DNA of 64,000 nt from Paracoccaceae bacterium (GTDB lineage: Bacteria > Pseudomonadota > Alphaproteobacteria > Rhodobacterales > Rhodobacteraceae). Location: assembly GCA_014323795.1 (NCBI GenBank), contig JACONK010000006.1, forward strand, positions 82,983 through 146,982. Direction: 5' to 3'. The notes under the pieces are model-generated. The model saw only the letters and a list, made by a program, of their open reading frames with translations, was not told where the DNA came from and searched no databases. The stretch's first letter is position 1; the number at the start of each line of letters is the position of its first letter. Made by a program: the position numbers and the translations under genes. Positions 27,812-37,083 of this stretch are shown in pieces.

Positions 27812-29120
27812 CGCTGCCACGATCACCCACCCCCGGGTTTTGACCATTGCGGTTCCGGTGGTGATTTCGAACATCACGACCCCGATCCTTGGTGCTGTGG
27901 ATACGGGCGTCGTGGGTCAAACGGGCACCGCGGTGCCTATCGGGGCCGTGGGTATCGGTGCTGTGATAATCGCGGCGGTCTACTGGTTCTTCGGTTTTCT
28001 GCGCATGGGCACTACCGGACTCGCCGCCCAGGCCATCGGTCGTGCGGACGCGGAAGAGCTCGCCGCACTCCTGACCCGTGTGCTGTTGATCGGCGGTGCG
28101 GGGGGCATGGTGATTTTCCTGCTTCAGATCCCGATCACCCGGGTTGCCTTCCGGCTTTCACCCGCCTCCGAAGAGGTTGAGCAGCTGGCGCACACATATC
28201 TCACTATCCGCTTTCTGTCTGCCCCTGCCGCTGTCGCAATGTTTGGCCTGACAGGCTGGCTGATCGCCCGGGAACGCACCGCTGCCGTGCTTATCATCCA
28301 ACTCTGGATAAACGGGCTGAATATCATGCTTGACCTGATATTCGTGCTCGGGCTTGACAGGGGTGTTGATGGCGTCGCCACAGCCACCGTGATTGCGGAA
28401 TGGACGGGGCTGATGCTGGGTCTCTGGCTTGTGCGGCGCGGTTTTGCAGATGGGCACTGGCGGGTCTGGGCACGGGTTTTCGACCGGGCGAGGCTGTGGC
28501 GGATGGCGCAGTTGAACGGCGATATTCTGATCCGTTCGCTGCTGCTGCAAACCGCGCTGCTAAGCTTCGTTTTCTTCGGCGCGGGCCTGGGCGATGTGAC
28601 ACTTGCGGCCAATCAGGTGCTGGTTCAATTCCTGATGTTCGCCTCTTATGCGCTTGACGGGTTTGCCTTTGCGGCGGAGGCACTCGTGGGCCAGGCCGTG
28701 GGGGCGCGGGCCCGCGGTACGCTGCGCCGGGCAGTGAGCATAAACGCACAGTGGACGCTGGTGGCGATGCTGGTGCTCTGTGCGCTTACATGGGTCTTTG
28801 GTGGCCATGTCATCGCGGTGATGACCCCGGCACCGGATATCCGGGCAGAGGCCGCGGTTTACCTGCCATGGCTGATCGCTGCGCCAATCCTCTGCGGCCC
28901 GTCTTTTCTGCTTGACGGGATTTTCATCGGCGCGACCCGCGGACGCGACCTGCGCAATATGATGGCCCTCAGCTTCGCAGCCTACGGCGCAGCCCTGGGG
29001 CTGCTGACCGGGCCGTTTGGCAACCACGGGCTCTGGGCGGCGTTCATGGTCTTCTTTGTCGCCCGGGCGGTGACTCTGATGGCCCGCTACCCGGTACTGG
29101 TGTCTGACCTCGGGCGTTAG
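27804..29120 (+). CDS. MATE family efflux transporter (DinF-like)
   Basis: A 438-residue inner-membrane protein with about twelve hydrophobic segments arranged as two MATE repeats. The N-terminal IAVPVVISNITTPILGAVDTGVVG block and the mid-protein repeat ILIRSLLLQTALLSFVFFGAG are characteristic of DinF-type MATE proteins, which export drugs or metabolites in exchange for H+ or Na+. It overlaps the second thioesterase gene by 8 bp and ends 4 bp into the convergent small Pro/Ala-rich gene. Substrate not predictable. Confidence 0.92.
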   Translation: MADAATITHPRVLTIAVPVVISNITTPILGAVDTGVVGQTGTAVPIGAVGIGAVIIAAVYWFFGFLRMGTTGLAAQAIGRADAEELAALLTRVLLIGGAGGMVIFLLQIPITRVAFRLSPASEEVEQLAHTYLTIRFLSAPAAVAMFGLTGWLIARERTAAVLIIQLWINGLNIMLDLIFVLGLDRGVDGVATATVIAEWTGLMLGLWLVRRGFADGHWRVWARVFDRARLWRMAQLNGDILIRSLLLQTALLSFVFFGAGLGDVTLAANQVLVQFLMFASYALDGFAFAAEALVGQAVGARARGTLRRAVSINAQWTLVAMLVLCALTWVFGGHVIAVMTPAPDIRAEAAVYLPWLIAAPILCGPSFLLDGIFIGATRGRDLRNMMALSFAAYGAALGLLTGPFGNHGLWAAFMVFFVARAVTLMARYPVLVSDLGR

Positions 29121-29527
29121 GTCTTTGGCGGCGTTGCCGTCAAGCGGCGCGGGCCGGGCACCGGGGCAGATTTCATCCCGGTGGTCGGCCTGACCCGTGC
29201 CATCGGAGTTTTCGCTGTCCTCGCCGGGGCAGCCGACCCGGGTTGTGCGGCAGGTTCAGCCTTTGCCGGTTTCGCCTGTGCGGCGGAAGATATCTCAATA
29301 TTACTCGCGGCGGTGCCAGGGGCTGCCGCCGGTTTGATTGGTGTCTTCTCCCCTGCCGGCTTCACGGGCTTCACCTCAACACCCGCGGTCGGACGAGGGG
29401 TGCCCGGCAGCACATTCGTGGCCAGTTTAAAGGTATGGCACACTAGGTCGAGCCGGGCCGATGCAAGACGCAGCGCAGCGTTCTGCCAGGCTTTGGCGAT
29501 GTCAAGCGACTGGTTAGGGGTCAGCAT
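29117..29527 (-). CDS. Hypothetical Pro/Ala/Lys-rich protein with short helical N-terminus
   Basis: A 136-residue protein. Residues 1-45 form an amphipathic-looking segment (NQSLDIAKAWQNAALRLASARL), after which the sequence is low complexity, rich in Pro, Ala, Lys and Thr (repeated KPA/APG/KP motifs), so it is probably disordered. I chose the ATG at 29527 because AGGAG lies 7 bases upstream; a TTG six bases earlier is possible. It resembles small phasin-like or linker proteins only vaguely; no function assigned. It is convergent with the MATE gene, overlapping by 4 bp. Confidence 0.55.
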   Translation of the reverse strand: MLTPNQSLDIAKAWQNAALRLASARLDLVCHTFKLATNVLPGTPRPTAGVEVKPVKPAGEKTPIKPAAAPGTAASNIEISSAAQAKPAKAEPAAQPGSAAPARTAKTPMARVRPTTGMKSAPVPGPRRLTATPPKT

Positions 29528-29669
29528 ATGCAATCTCCTGTAATCATGCGCGGCTGTTCAGTTTTGCCCGATATGTATATGCGGCAGCGCGGCGTTTCCA
29601 GCCGAAATGCAGTCCGCATGTCAATTTGGTGACAATCGGCACACAGAACACCAAAGCATGGAAAACCGG

Positions 29670-29744
29670 TGGTACTCCCTACGGGAATCGAACCCGTCTT
29701 TCCAGATTGAAAATCTGGCGTCCTGACCGATAGACGAAGGGAGC
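29670..29744 (-). tRNA. tRNA-Glu (anticodon TTC)
   Basis: A 75-nt cloverleaf including an encoded 3' CCA. The acceptor stem is GCTCCCT paired with AGGGAGT (one G-T wobble), the T arm has GACGGGTTCGATTCCCGT, and the anticodon arm is CCAGATTTTCAATCTGG with anticodon TTC, decoding GAA/GAG. The D arm TCGTCTATCGGTCAGGAC is normal for alphaproteobacterial tRNA-Glu. It is a single tRNA between the Pro-rich ORF and recJ, with its own promoter-like element upstream. Confidence 0.96.
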
Positions 29745-29762
29745 AGCGCACCGATGACGCGC

Positions 29763-29791
29763 GATTTAGCGGGGTGTGCGGGAATCTTCAA
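29763..29791 (-). promoter_or_regulatory. Likely sigma-70 promoter of tRNA-Glu
   Basis: On the minus strand TTGAAG (29786-29791) and TAAATC (29763-29768) are separated by exactly 17 bases, and the tRNA begins 19 bases after the -10 element. Both hexamers match the consensus at four of six positions. It is the only reasonable candidate in the short recJ-tRNA spacer. Confidence 0.5.
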
Positions 29792-29816
29792 GGGGAATTC
29801 GCGCCACCGCCGCGGC

Positions 29817-31562
29817 TTATGTCGCAATTGCCGCGTCTTCCAACCGCAGTCTGGGTTTGCGGTGCCCGCCCCAGTCATCAATTTCCAGCTGCCCGGCCAG
29901 GTGGATGCGCACCCCGCCGTGATTTTCAAGCATCGGGCCAAGAGGGCTGTCGAAGGCCAGAAAACACATCGCATCGAGCCGGGCACCACTGTCATCGGTC
30001 ACGGTCAGGCGCAGGTGCGATTCACCTGCACGTTTGGCAAAGGTAATGCGCTGGGCGGGCAGGGCGAACCGGGGGGCCGGGGCACCGGCACCAAACGGGC
30101 CTGCGGTTTCAAGCTGCCCTATAAGGTCCACCGTCGCCCCGCGAGCGTAGACAACCCCGTCAAGCAACAGGTCTTTCGGCCCGCGTGCGCCCGCGCCCTG
30201 CTTTTTCAGAAGCGCGCCGAGCCGGGCCATCGCCGCCTCAATCTTGTCTTCCGCCACAGTCAGCCCGGCGGCCATACTGTGTCCTCCGCCCTTCAGCAGA
30301 AGCCCTTCGCGGGTGCAGGTAGCGATTGCGGAGCCAAGGTCGATGCCTGTCACTGACCTGCCAGAACCTTTACCCTCACCGCCTTCCAGCCCGATCACGA
30401 CAGCGGGCCGGTTTGTGGCTTCCTTCAGGCGCGCCGCGACAATGCCGACGACCCCCGGGTGCCAGTTCGGTCCGGCGGCCCAGACAAGGGGTGCCTCCGG
30501 GTTCCGGGTTGCTGCCTGTTCCATGGCCTGCAGGCGGACCCGGGTTTCGATGTCCCGCCGCTCCTGGTTCAGGGCAGACAATTTTTCAGCCAAGGCCTCC
30601 GCCTCCGCCATATCCTGAGTGGAAAGAAGCCGCACACCGAGATCTCCCCGCCCAATCCGCCCGCCGGCGTTGATGCGCGGGCCGAACACAAAGCCGAGAT
30701 GATAAACCGTAGGGGCACTTGTCAGCCGGGCCGCATCGGACAGGGCAACCAGGCCGGGCCTGGCACGACGGGACATAACCGCAAGCCCCTGGCGTACCAG
30801 TGCCCGGTTGAAGCCCCGCAAAGGGGCAACATCCGCCACGGTGGCGAGTGCCACAAGGTCAAGCATCGGGATCAGCGGCACCTCTGCCATCCCGGTACCG
30901 CGTACGATGCGATTGCAGGCGACGAGGCAGAGAAACACCACACCGGCAGCGCAAAGGTATGTGTGGGGCGTGTCCTCATCCTGCCGGTTCGGGTTCACGA
31001 CGGCCAGCGCAGGCGGATGCGTTTCGCCCCCCTGGTGGTGATCGAGCACGATCACGTCTGTCCCTTTCACCGCCGCCAGCGCCTCGTGGCTGAGCGTACC
31101 GCAATCCACGCAGATGATCAGATCATGGCATTTGGCAAGGCCGCGCATCGCCGGGGCGTTGGGGCCATAACCTTCGTCAACGCGATCCGGAACATAGGCC
31201 GTGATGTTGACCCCATAATGCCTGAACCAGGCTGTCAGCAGCGCGGCGGAACTGCCGCCATCCACGTCGTAATCCGCAAATACCGCCACCCGCTGGCGCA
31301 TTTTTGCCGCCGCTACCAGCCGCTCTGCCGCCGCGTCCATGTCGCGAAAACCGGATGGGTTCGGCATCAGGTTCCGCAGGGTGGGTGACAGATACCCGAT
31401 CACCTCTTCCGGTCCCACGCCAAGGCGCGCGAGCGTTCGGCAAAGCGGCGCGGGCAGGCCCGCCTCCTGTACGATAGCCTCTGCCAGCCGCTCCTGGTTC
31501 GCACCTGGCCCGACCCAGCGGCGCCCGGTGGCGGACGCCTCTACCCCCAGAAACGCGGTCAT
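29817..31562 (-). CDS. recJ: Single-stranded-DNA-specific exonuclease RecJ
   Basis: A 581-residue 5'-3' single-strand exonuclease of recombination and mismatch repair. DHH-family motifs are clear: VAVFADYDVDGGSSAALL near residue 72 (metal Asp residues), IICVDCGT near 130, VIVLDHHQGGE near 148 (DHH) and the DHHA1-type GGGHSMAAG near 425. The ATG at 31562 (MTAFLGVEASATGRRW) is the family-like start; an ATG four codons upstream is equally close. It lies downstream of glpX on the same strand, an arrangement common in Rhodobacterales. Confidence 0.95.
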   Translation of the reverse strand: MTAFLGVEASATGRRWVGPGANQERLAEAIVQEAGLPAPLCRTLARLGVGPEEVIGYLSPTLRNLMPNPSGFRDMDAAAERLVAAAKMRQRVAVFADYDVDGGSSAALLTAWFRHYGVNITAYVPDRVDEGYGPNAPAMRGLAKCHDLIICVDCGTLSHEALAAVKGTDVIVLDHHQGGETHPPALAVVNPNRQDEDTPHTYLCAAGVVFLCLVACNRIVRGTGMAEVPLIPMLDLVALATVADVAPLRGFNRALVRQGLAVMSRRARPGLVALSDAARLTSAPTVYHLGFVFGPRINAGGRIGRGDLGVRLLSTQDMAEAEALAEKLSALNQERRDIETRVRLQAMEQAATRNPEAPLVWAAGPNWHPGVVGIVAARLKEATNRPAVVIGLEGGEGKGSGRSVTGIDLGSAIATCTREGLLLKGGGHSMAAGLTVAEDKIEAAMARLGALLKKQGAGARGPKDLLLDGVVYARGATVDLIGQLETAGPFGAGAPAPRFALPAQRITFAKRAGESHLRLTVTDDSGARLDAMCFLAFDSPLGPMLENHGGVRIHLAGQLEIDDWGGHRKPRLRLEDAAIAT

Positions 31563-31771
31563 TCGCGTACGCATGACACGATGATGCTGATCACCCCGTA
31601 ATATCCGCCGACCCGTCGCCCGGCCACAGGCTGATGAAAATGATGACAGGCCTGCGGCGGCACGGGCGGGCTGTTGTGGCCCGTCCGGCCCTGTCTTCCG
31701 GGGTTTTCTGTATGCGGGTGCGGTATTGGGCGAAAACCCTGTCAGCAACTCTTTTGGGTGCCTCCATCGCC

Positions 31772-32737
31772 TCAGTTGCTCTTCTGCCGGTAGGTGATGC
31801 GGCGGACAGAGCCGGTTTTGGACCGCATCAGGATTGTCTCTGTCTCTGTAAAGTCGCCGTCGCGCCGTACACCTTTCAGGAAAGATCCGTCAGTTACACC
31901 AGTGGCGGCAAAAATGACGTCTGCGGTTACCATTTCGTCCCGGGTGTATACCCGGTTGAAATCCTTGATGCCCGTGCGGCCGGCGCGCGCCCGTTCATCC
32001 CCGTTGCGGAAGAGCAGGCACCCATAGAACTGCCCGCCCATGCATTTCAGCGCGGCGGCGGCCAGCACACCTTCGGGTGCCCCGCCTGATCCCATATACA
32101 TGTCTATGCCGGTTTTGGCGACCTCTGCCGTGTGAATCACGCCTGCCACGTCGCCGTCTGTGATCAGCCGGATTGCGCAGCCGGTGGTACGGAGTTCCGC
32201 GATCATTTCCTGGTGTCGCGGGCGTTCCAGTACGCAGACGGTGATTCGGTGCGCCGGGCAATCCTTTGCTTTCGCCAGGGCCTGCACCCGCTCAGCCGGT
32301 GACATGGCAAGTGTCACGGTATCGGGCGCGTAGCCCGGGCCGATGGCGAGTTTATCCATGTAGGTGTCCGGTGCGTGCAGCAGGGATCCGCGCGGGCCCA
32401 TGGCGATGACAGCCAGCGCGTTCGGCATGGCCTTTGCTGTCAGCGTCGTACCTTCCAGCGGGTCGAGCGCGATGTCCACGCCTGGTCCGTTGCCGGAGCC
32501 GACCTCTTCCCCGATGTAGAGCATGGGGGCCTTGTCCCGCTCACCCTCGCCGATCACAACGACGCCCGCGATATCGAGCAGGTTGAGCTGGGCACGCATC
32601 GCGTCCACGGCTGCCTGGTCCGCGGTTTTTTCATCGCCATGGCCAATCAGCCTGGCACTGGCAATCGCCGCAGCCTCTGACACGCGTACCAGGCCCAGCG
32701 AAAGCATACGGTCGGAAAATTCTGCAATGTCTGACAT
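31772..32737 (-). CDS. glpX: Class II fructose-1,6-bisphosphatase (GlpX)
   Basis: A 321-residue class II fructose-bisphosphatase of gluconeogenesis. Metal- and phosphate-binding motifs are GEGERDKAPMLYIGEEVG near residue 55 and VDIALDPLEGTTLTAK near 80; LAIGPGYAPDTV, ITDGDVAGVI and GSGGAPEGVLAAAALK are also conserved. The start MSDIAEF at 32737 agrees with the family; eight upstream in-frame codons to 32761 are less likely. It faces away from the divergent BASS transporter gene and is followed by recJ 209 bp downstream. Confidence 0.96.
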   Translation of the reverse strand: MSDIAEFSDRMLSLGLVRVSEAAAIASARLIGHGDEKTADQAAVDAMRAQLNLLDIAGVVVIGEGERDKAPMLYIGEEVGSGNGPGVDIALDPLEGTTLTAKAMPNALAVIAMGPRGSLLHAPDTYMDKLAIGPGYAPDTVTLAMSPAERVQALAKAKDCPAHRITVCVLERPRHQEMIAELRTTGCAIRLITDGDVAGVIHTAEVAKTGIDMYMGSGGAPEGVLAAAALKCMGGQFYGCLLFRNGDERARAGRTGIKDFNRVYTRDEMVTADVIFAATGVTDGSFLKGVRRDGDFTETETILMRSKTGSVRRITYRQKSN

Positions 32738-32861
32738 TCCTGCCCCTGAATTCGGTTTCATTCTTGTGCCGCAGTGCGGGTGGCTGTTCAATAGCGAAAA
32801 CTGTTGCAAAACGGGTGCGATGTGGTGTCCTTGTGCAGAATTTGCCGGAGAGACAAAAGTC

Positions 32862-33737
32862 ATGGGTAATTTTCTGGTTGATGTTGTGCTGCCGCTGATT
32901 CTGGCGTTCATCATGTTTACACTGGGTCTGGGGCTGCGGCCCGGCGATTTTATGCGGGTGTTTTTAATGCCCCGGGCCTTTGCAACCGGGTTCGTAAACC
33001 AGATGGTTCTGCTGCCAATAGCAGGGTTCGCGCTGGCACACCTGATTGGGTTGACGCCGGAGCTCGCCGTGGGTGTGATGATTCTCGTGCTCTGCCCAGG
33101 GGGCGTGACGACAAACGTTCTGGCTAAAATCGCCGGCGGCAATACGGCCCTGTCAATCTCGCTGACTGCGGTGGTGACTGTCGTGGTCGTCTTCACCATG
33201 CCCCTGATCCTTTATTTTTCCGTCCGGACCTTTATGGGCACCGAGGCACCGCCAGTGAACACGCCGATCCTGTCGATCACCATGTTCCTGATGACTGTCG
33301 TGCCTGTCGCCATCGGCATGGTCGTCACCGCCCTGGCCCCGGGGGGTGTGGCTGCTGCCGGGACCATCCTGTCGCGCATTGCAGTGGCCCTTTTTGCGCT
33401 GATCGTGCTGGCAGCAATTGCAGCCAATTTGGAAGTGCTGCGGGATAATATCGTATCCCTTGGTCCTGCCCTGTTCATCCTGATGGCCTTGATGCTGGCA
33501 CTTGGCCTGGTCACAGCCCGGCTTGTGGGGCTGGCATCGAGGGATGCGACGACGATTGCGATAGAAACCGGGGTGCAAAACGCCACGCTTGGCATCGCTG
33601 TGGCGGCAATTCTCGCGGATCAGATCCTGGTTCCTGGGGAGGGCCTTTCGGCCTTTGCCCTGCCGGCCGCCACGTATGGCATCCTGATGTATGTTCTGGC
33701 AATTCCTTTTGCCTTATGGCGGCGGGGTTGCCACTAG
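32862..33737 (+). CDS. Bile acid:sodium symporter (BASS) family transporter
   Basis: A 291-residue inner-membrane protein with about nine or ten helices. Two BASS hallmarks are visible: LVLCPGGVTTNVLAKIAGGN near residue 70 and TIAIETGVQNATLGIAVA near 230, the crossover regions that bind Na+ and substrate. The ATG at 32862 follows GGAG at 11 bases; longer readings would run into the divergent glpX gene. Bacterial members carry organic anions such as pantothenate, bile acids or pyruvate-like compounds. It is 112 bp upstream of the formate dehydrogenase gene, which does not prove linkage. Confidence 0.92.
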   Translation: MGNFLVDVVLPLILAFIMFTLGLGLRPGDFMRVFLMPRAFATGFVNQMVLLPIAGFALAHLIGLTPELAVGVMILVLCPGGVTTNVLAKIAGGNTALSISLTAVVTVVVVFTMPLILYFSVRTFMGTEAPPVNTPILSITMFLMTVVPVAIGMVVTALAPGGVAAAGTILSRIAVALFALIVLAAIAANLEVLRDNIVSLGPALFILMALMLALGLVTARLVGLASRDATTIAIETGVQNATLGIAVAAILADQILVPGEGLSAFALPAATYGILMYVLAIPFALWRRGCH

Positions 33738-33849
33738 GCCCGTGTCATGCTGTTATCACGCACAAGTATGTCGATTATCGGCTGTGCTGGCATTATATTG
33801 TATGCTGTAAAATTCCGGCGGCACAGCCGGACACCAATCGGAGCCAGCC

Positions 33850-36630
33850 ATGTCAAAGAAGCTATGCCTTACGCTTGACGGCCGAACTGTTGAGGCGAAA
33901 CAAGGGGAAACCATCTGGGAAGTCGCCCGGCGGGAAGGCACCGACATCCCGCATCTTTGCCACAGGCCCGCCAAAGGCTATCGTCCCGACGGCAATTGTC
34001 GCGCCTGTATGGTGGAGGTTGAAGGCGAACGTACGCTCGTTGCCTCCTGCATCCGCGAAGTGTCCGGCGGCATGGAGATACGCACTCGGGTACCCCGGGC
34101 TGTTAAGGCCCGTGCCCTGGTCATGGAACTGCTGATGGCTGACCAGCCGGAACGCGAGGTTGCCCACGATAAATCAAGCCATTTCCTGGATATGGCAGAC
34201 GCCACTGGCGTTACAGAAAGCCGCTTCCCAAAGTTGGAGCAGGACCGTGTGCCGCTGCTTGATGACAGCCATGTGGCCATGCGCGTAAATCTCGACAGTT
34301 GCATCGGCTGTACGCTCTGCGTCCGTGCATGCCGCGAGGTGCAGGTCAATGACGTGATCGGCATGGCGGGCCGCGGGCCTGACAGCCAAATAGTCTTTGA
34401 TATGAATGATCTGATGGGTAACTCTACCTGCGTGGCCTGCGGCGAATGTGTGCAGGCTTGCCCGACCGGTGCGTTGATGCCGGCAGGCGCGGTTGGGGAA
34501 AATGAGGTCGGCGACAGCAAGGATTATGATCGGGAAGTCGAAAGTGTCTGCCCGTTTTGCGGCGTCGGGTGCCAGATATCGCTCAAGATAAAGGACGACA
34601 AGGTCGCCTGGGTGGACGGCATTGACGGCCCGGCGAATGAAAATCGCCTGTGCGTCAAGGGGCGCTTCGGGTTTGACTACATCCACCACCCGCACCGCCT
34701 GACCAGACCTCTGGTCCGGCGCACGGACGCGCCGCCCAAGGGTTTGAACGTGGATCCCGGCAACTGGGGCAATGTTTTCCGCGAAGCCACCTGGGAAGAG
34801 GCGATGACGCTTGCCGCGGGCGGGCTTTCGCACCTGCGCGACACCAGGGGCGGGCGTTCGGTTGCGGGCTTCGGGTCGGCCAAATGCACGAATGAAGAGG
34901 CCTATCTTTTCCAGAAGCTTATCCGTGAAGGGTTCGGCCATAACAACCTGGATCACTGCACCCGGCTGTGCCATGCGTCCTCCGTTGCCGCGCTGATGGA
35001 AAATGTGGGCTCCGGTGCCGTATCAGCCACTTTTAACGAGATCGCGAATGCGGATGTCGCCATCGTCATCGGTGCCAATCCGGTTGAAAACCATCCCGTC
35101 GCCGCGACCTATTTCAAGCAGTTTGCCAGGCGCGGCGGGCAGCTGATTGTCATGGATCCTCGTGGTGTGGGGCTTGCCGGCCATGCAACGCATATGCTGA
35201 AGTTCCGCCCGGGCACGGACGTATCCATGCTGAACGCGATCATGAACGTGATCGTGGAAGAAAACCTTTACGATCAGCAGTATATCAACGCCTACACCGA
35301 AAACTGGGAAGAACAGAAAGAGCATCTTAAGAACTTCCCGCCCGAAAAAATGGCGGAGATCTGCGGGATCGGGGCGGGGGAGTTGCGCAAGGTCGCACGC
35401 ATCTTTGCCACGGCACAGGCAGGCATGATCTTCTGGGGCATGGGGGTCAGCCAGCATATCCACGGCACTGATAACTCCCGTTGCCTGATCAGCCTGGCAC
35501 TGATGACCGGCCATGTGGGGCGCCCGGGTACGGGTCTGCATCCGCTGCGCGGGCAGAACAACGTGCAGGGGGCCTCGGACGCGGGGCTGATTCCGATGTT
35601 CCTGCCGGATTATCAGCCAGTGGGCGATGCCGCCGTTCGATCAGCTTTCAAAGAGATCTGGGGCACCAGGACGTTTGACGACAGCCGGAAAGGGCTGACG
35701 GTTACCGAGATCATGGGTGCGATCCACACCGGCAATATCAAGGGCATGTATATCCTGGGTGAAAACCCGGCCATGTCTGACCCGGATGTGGAACATGCCC
35801 GCGCTGCGCTGGCAAAACTTGATCATCTGGTGGTACAGGATATCTTCCTGACAGAGACGGCGAACTATGCCGACGTAATCCTGCCTGCGAGCGCGTTTGC
35901 CGAAAAGACCGGGACCGTGACGAACACCAATCGGCAGGTCCAGATGGGGCGCCCGGCGGTGCCGCCCCCGGGTGATGCGCGGGAAGACTGGGCGATCACC
36001 ACAGAACTTGCCCGGCGGCTGGGCCTAAGGTGGACTTATACCCACCCGCGCCAGGTTTTTGCTGAAATGAAGATGTCGATGAAATCGCTCAACAACATTA
36101 CCTGGGAGCGGCTGGAAAAACAGGCGGTTACTTACCCGTCCCTGGCTCCCGATGACCCGGGGCAACCGATTGTGTTTGGCGATGGTTTCCCCCGGCCTGA
36201 AGGCCGTGCGCGGTTCACGCCTGCCTCTATCGTGGCACCGGACGATGTGCCCGATACGGATTATCCGATGATTCTGACGACCGGGCGCCAGCTGGAACAT
36301 TGGCATACCGGGTCGATGACGCGCCGCGCCACTGTGCTTGATGCCGTGGAACCGGAGGCCAGTTGTTCCCTGCACCCGCGTACGCTGGGCAGGCTTGGCG
36401 TGGCCCCCGGCGGGCTGGTGCGGCTGACAACGAAACGCGGTTCCATCACGATTATGGTGCGGGCCGACCGGGCTGTGGCCGAAGATATGGTTTTTCTGCC
36501 GTTTGCCTATGTTGAGGCGGCGGCGAATATCCTGACGAATCCTGCACTGGACCCCTACGGTAAAATTCCGGAGTTCAAATTTTCCGCTGTCCGCGTCGAA
36601 CCGGCAGAAGATTTTGTTGCGGCTGAATAG
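33850..36630 (+). CDS. fdhF: Formate dehydrogenase alpha subunit, stand-alone (molybdopterin, FdhF-type)
   Basis: A 926-residue soluble molybdenum oxidoreductase that oxidises formate to CO2. Domains: 2Fe-2S ferredoxin-like N-terminus with HLCHRPAKGYRPDGNCRAC near residues 36-55, two 4Fe-4S motifs CIGCTLCVRAC near 152 and CVACGECVQACP near 196, a proximal cluster CPFCGVGCQ near 233, and the molybdenum-binding region whose likely metal ligand is Cys in TRLCHASSV near 373 (Cys, not Sec), ending in a molydopterin-dinucleotide-binding C-terminus. ATG at 33850 follows GGAG. The usual partners FdsB/FdsG and maturation gene fdhD are not adjacent, so the electron acceptor is unclear. Confidence 0.95.
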   Translation: MSKKLCLTLDGRTVEAKQGETIWEVARREGTDIPHLCHRPAKGYRPDGNCRACMVEVEGERTLVASCIREVSGGMEIRTRVPRAVKARALVMELLMADQPEREVAHDKSSHFLDMADATGVTESRFPKLEQDRVPLLDDSHVAMRVNLDSCIGCTLCVRACREVQVNDVIGMAGRGPDSQIVFDMNDLMGNSTCVACGECVQACPTGALMPAGAVGENEVGDSKDYDREVESVCPFCGVGCQISLKIKDDKVAWVDGIDGPANENRLCVKGRFGFDYIHHPHRLTRPLVRRTDAPPKGLNVDPGNWGNVFREATWEEAMTLAAGGLSHLRDTRGGRSVAGFGSAKCTNEEAYLFQKLIREGFGHNNLDHCTRLCHASSVAALMENVGSGAVSATFNEIANADVAIVIGANPVENHPVAATYFKQFARRGGQLIVMDPRGVGLAGHATHMLKFRPGTDVSMLNAIMNVIVEENLYDQQYINAYTENWEEQKEHLKNFPPEKMAEICGIGAGELRKVARIFATAQAGMIFWGMGVSQHIHGTDNSRCLISLALMTGHVGRPGTGLHPLRGQNNVQGASDAGLIPMFLPDYQPVGDAAVRSAFKEIWGTRTFDDSRKGLTVTEIMGAIHTGNIKGMYILGENPAMSDPDVEHARAALAKLDHLVVQDIFLTETANYADVILPASAFAEKTGTVTNTNRQVQMGRPAVPPPGDAREDWAITTELARRLGLRWTYTHPRQVFAEMKMSMKSLNNITWERLEKQAVTYPSLAPDDPGQPIVFGDGFPRPEGRARFTPASIVAPDDVPDTDYPMILTTGRQLEHWHTGSMTRRATVLDAVEPEASCSLHPRTLGRLGVAPGGLVRLTTKRGSITIMVRADRAVAEDMVFLPFAYVEAAANILTNPALDPYGKIPEFKFSAVRVEPAEDFVAAE

Positions 36631-37083
36631 CCCCGTGCCCGGGCTCGCCGTTCAGGAAAAGCACTTCCAGGCCCGGGTATTTCCGCCTCTTTGCCTGAAC
36701 CGGCGGGAATAAAAAACAGGAAGGAGGGGTGTTGTGCCCCGGTGATTCTGCCGCCAAGGTGCGGAACATAGATTGGAGAGGCACAAGGCGGGTGTGCCAC
36801 GCCGGAATGCAAAAATTTTGAATTTGTGAGTTATTTTTGGGATTAGGGGATAGACAGGGGGTACCCCTGTGCCCGCTTTTGTTGCCGGCAATCGGCGGTG
36901 GTAAATCAACCGGAAAGCCCCCGCCGCCGCGGGCAGGCGATGGAAATCCGAAATTCAGAGGGGCGCGATTTTTCTTGCGCAAACCGCTTGCGTTTTTCCG
37001 GGAATCACCTATTTTGGGTTTGAAACTGAACCAGGTGCCGGGATGTGCCGCATCTGAACGTGCCAACAAAGGAGGAATAAACC
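36631..37083. other. 453-bp intergenic region upstream of the RTX gene
   Basis: No family-like ORF. A comparatively AT-rich section at about 36815-36845 (AAAAATTTTGAATTTGTGAG) and a strong GGAGG at about 37070 mark likely promoter and ribosome-binding site of the RTX gene. Several overlapping open frames on the minus strand show no motif. Confidence 0.5.
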
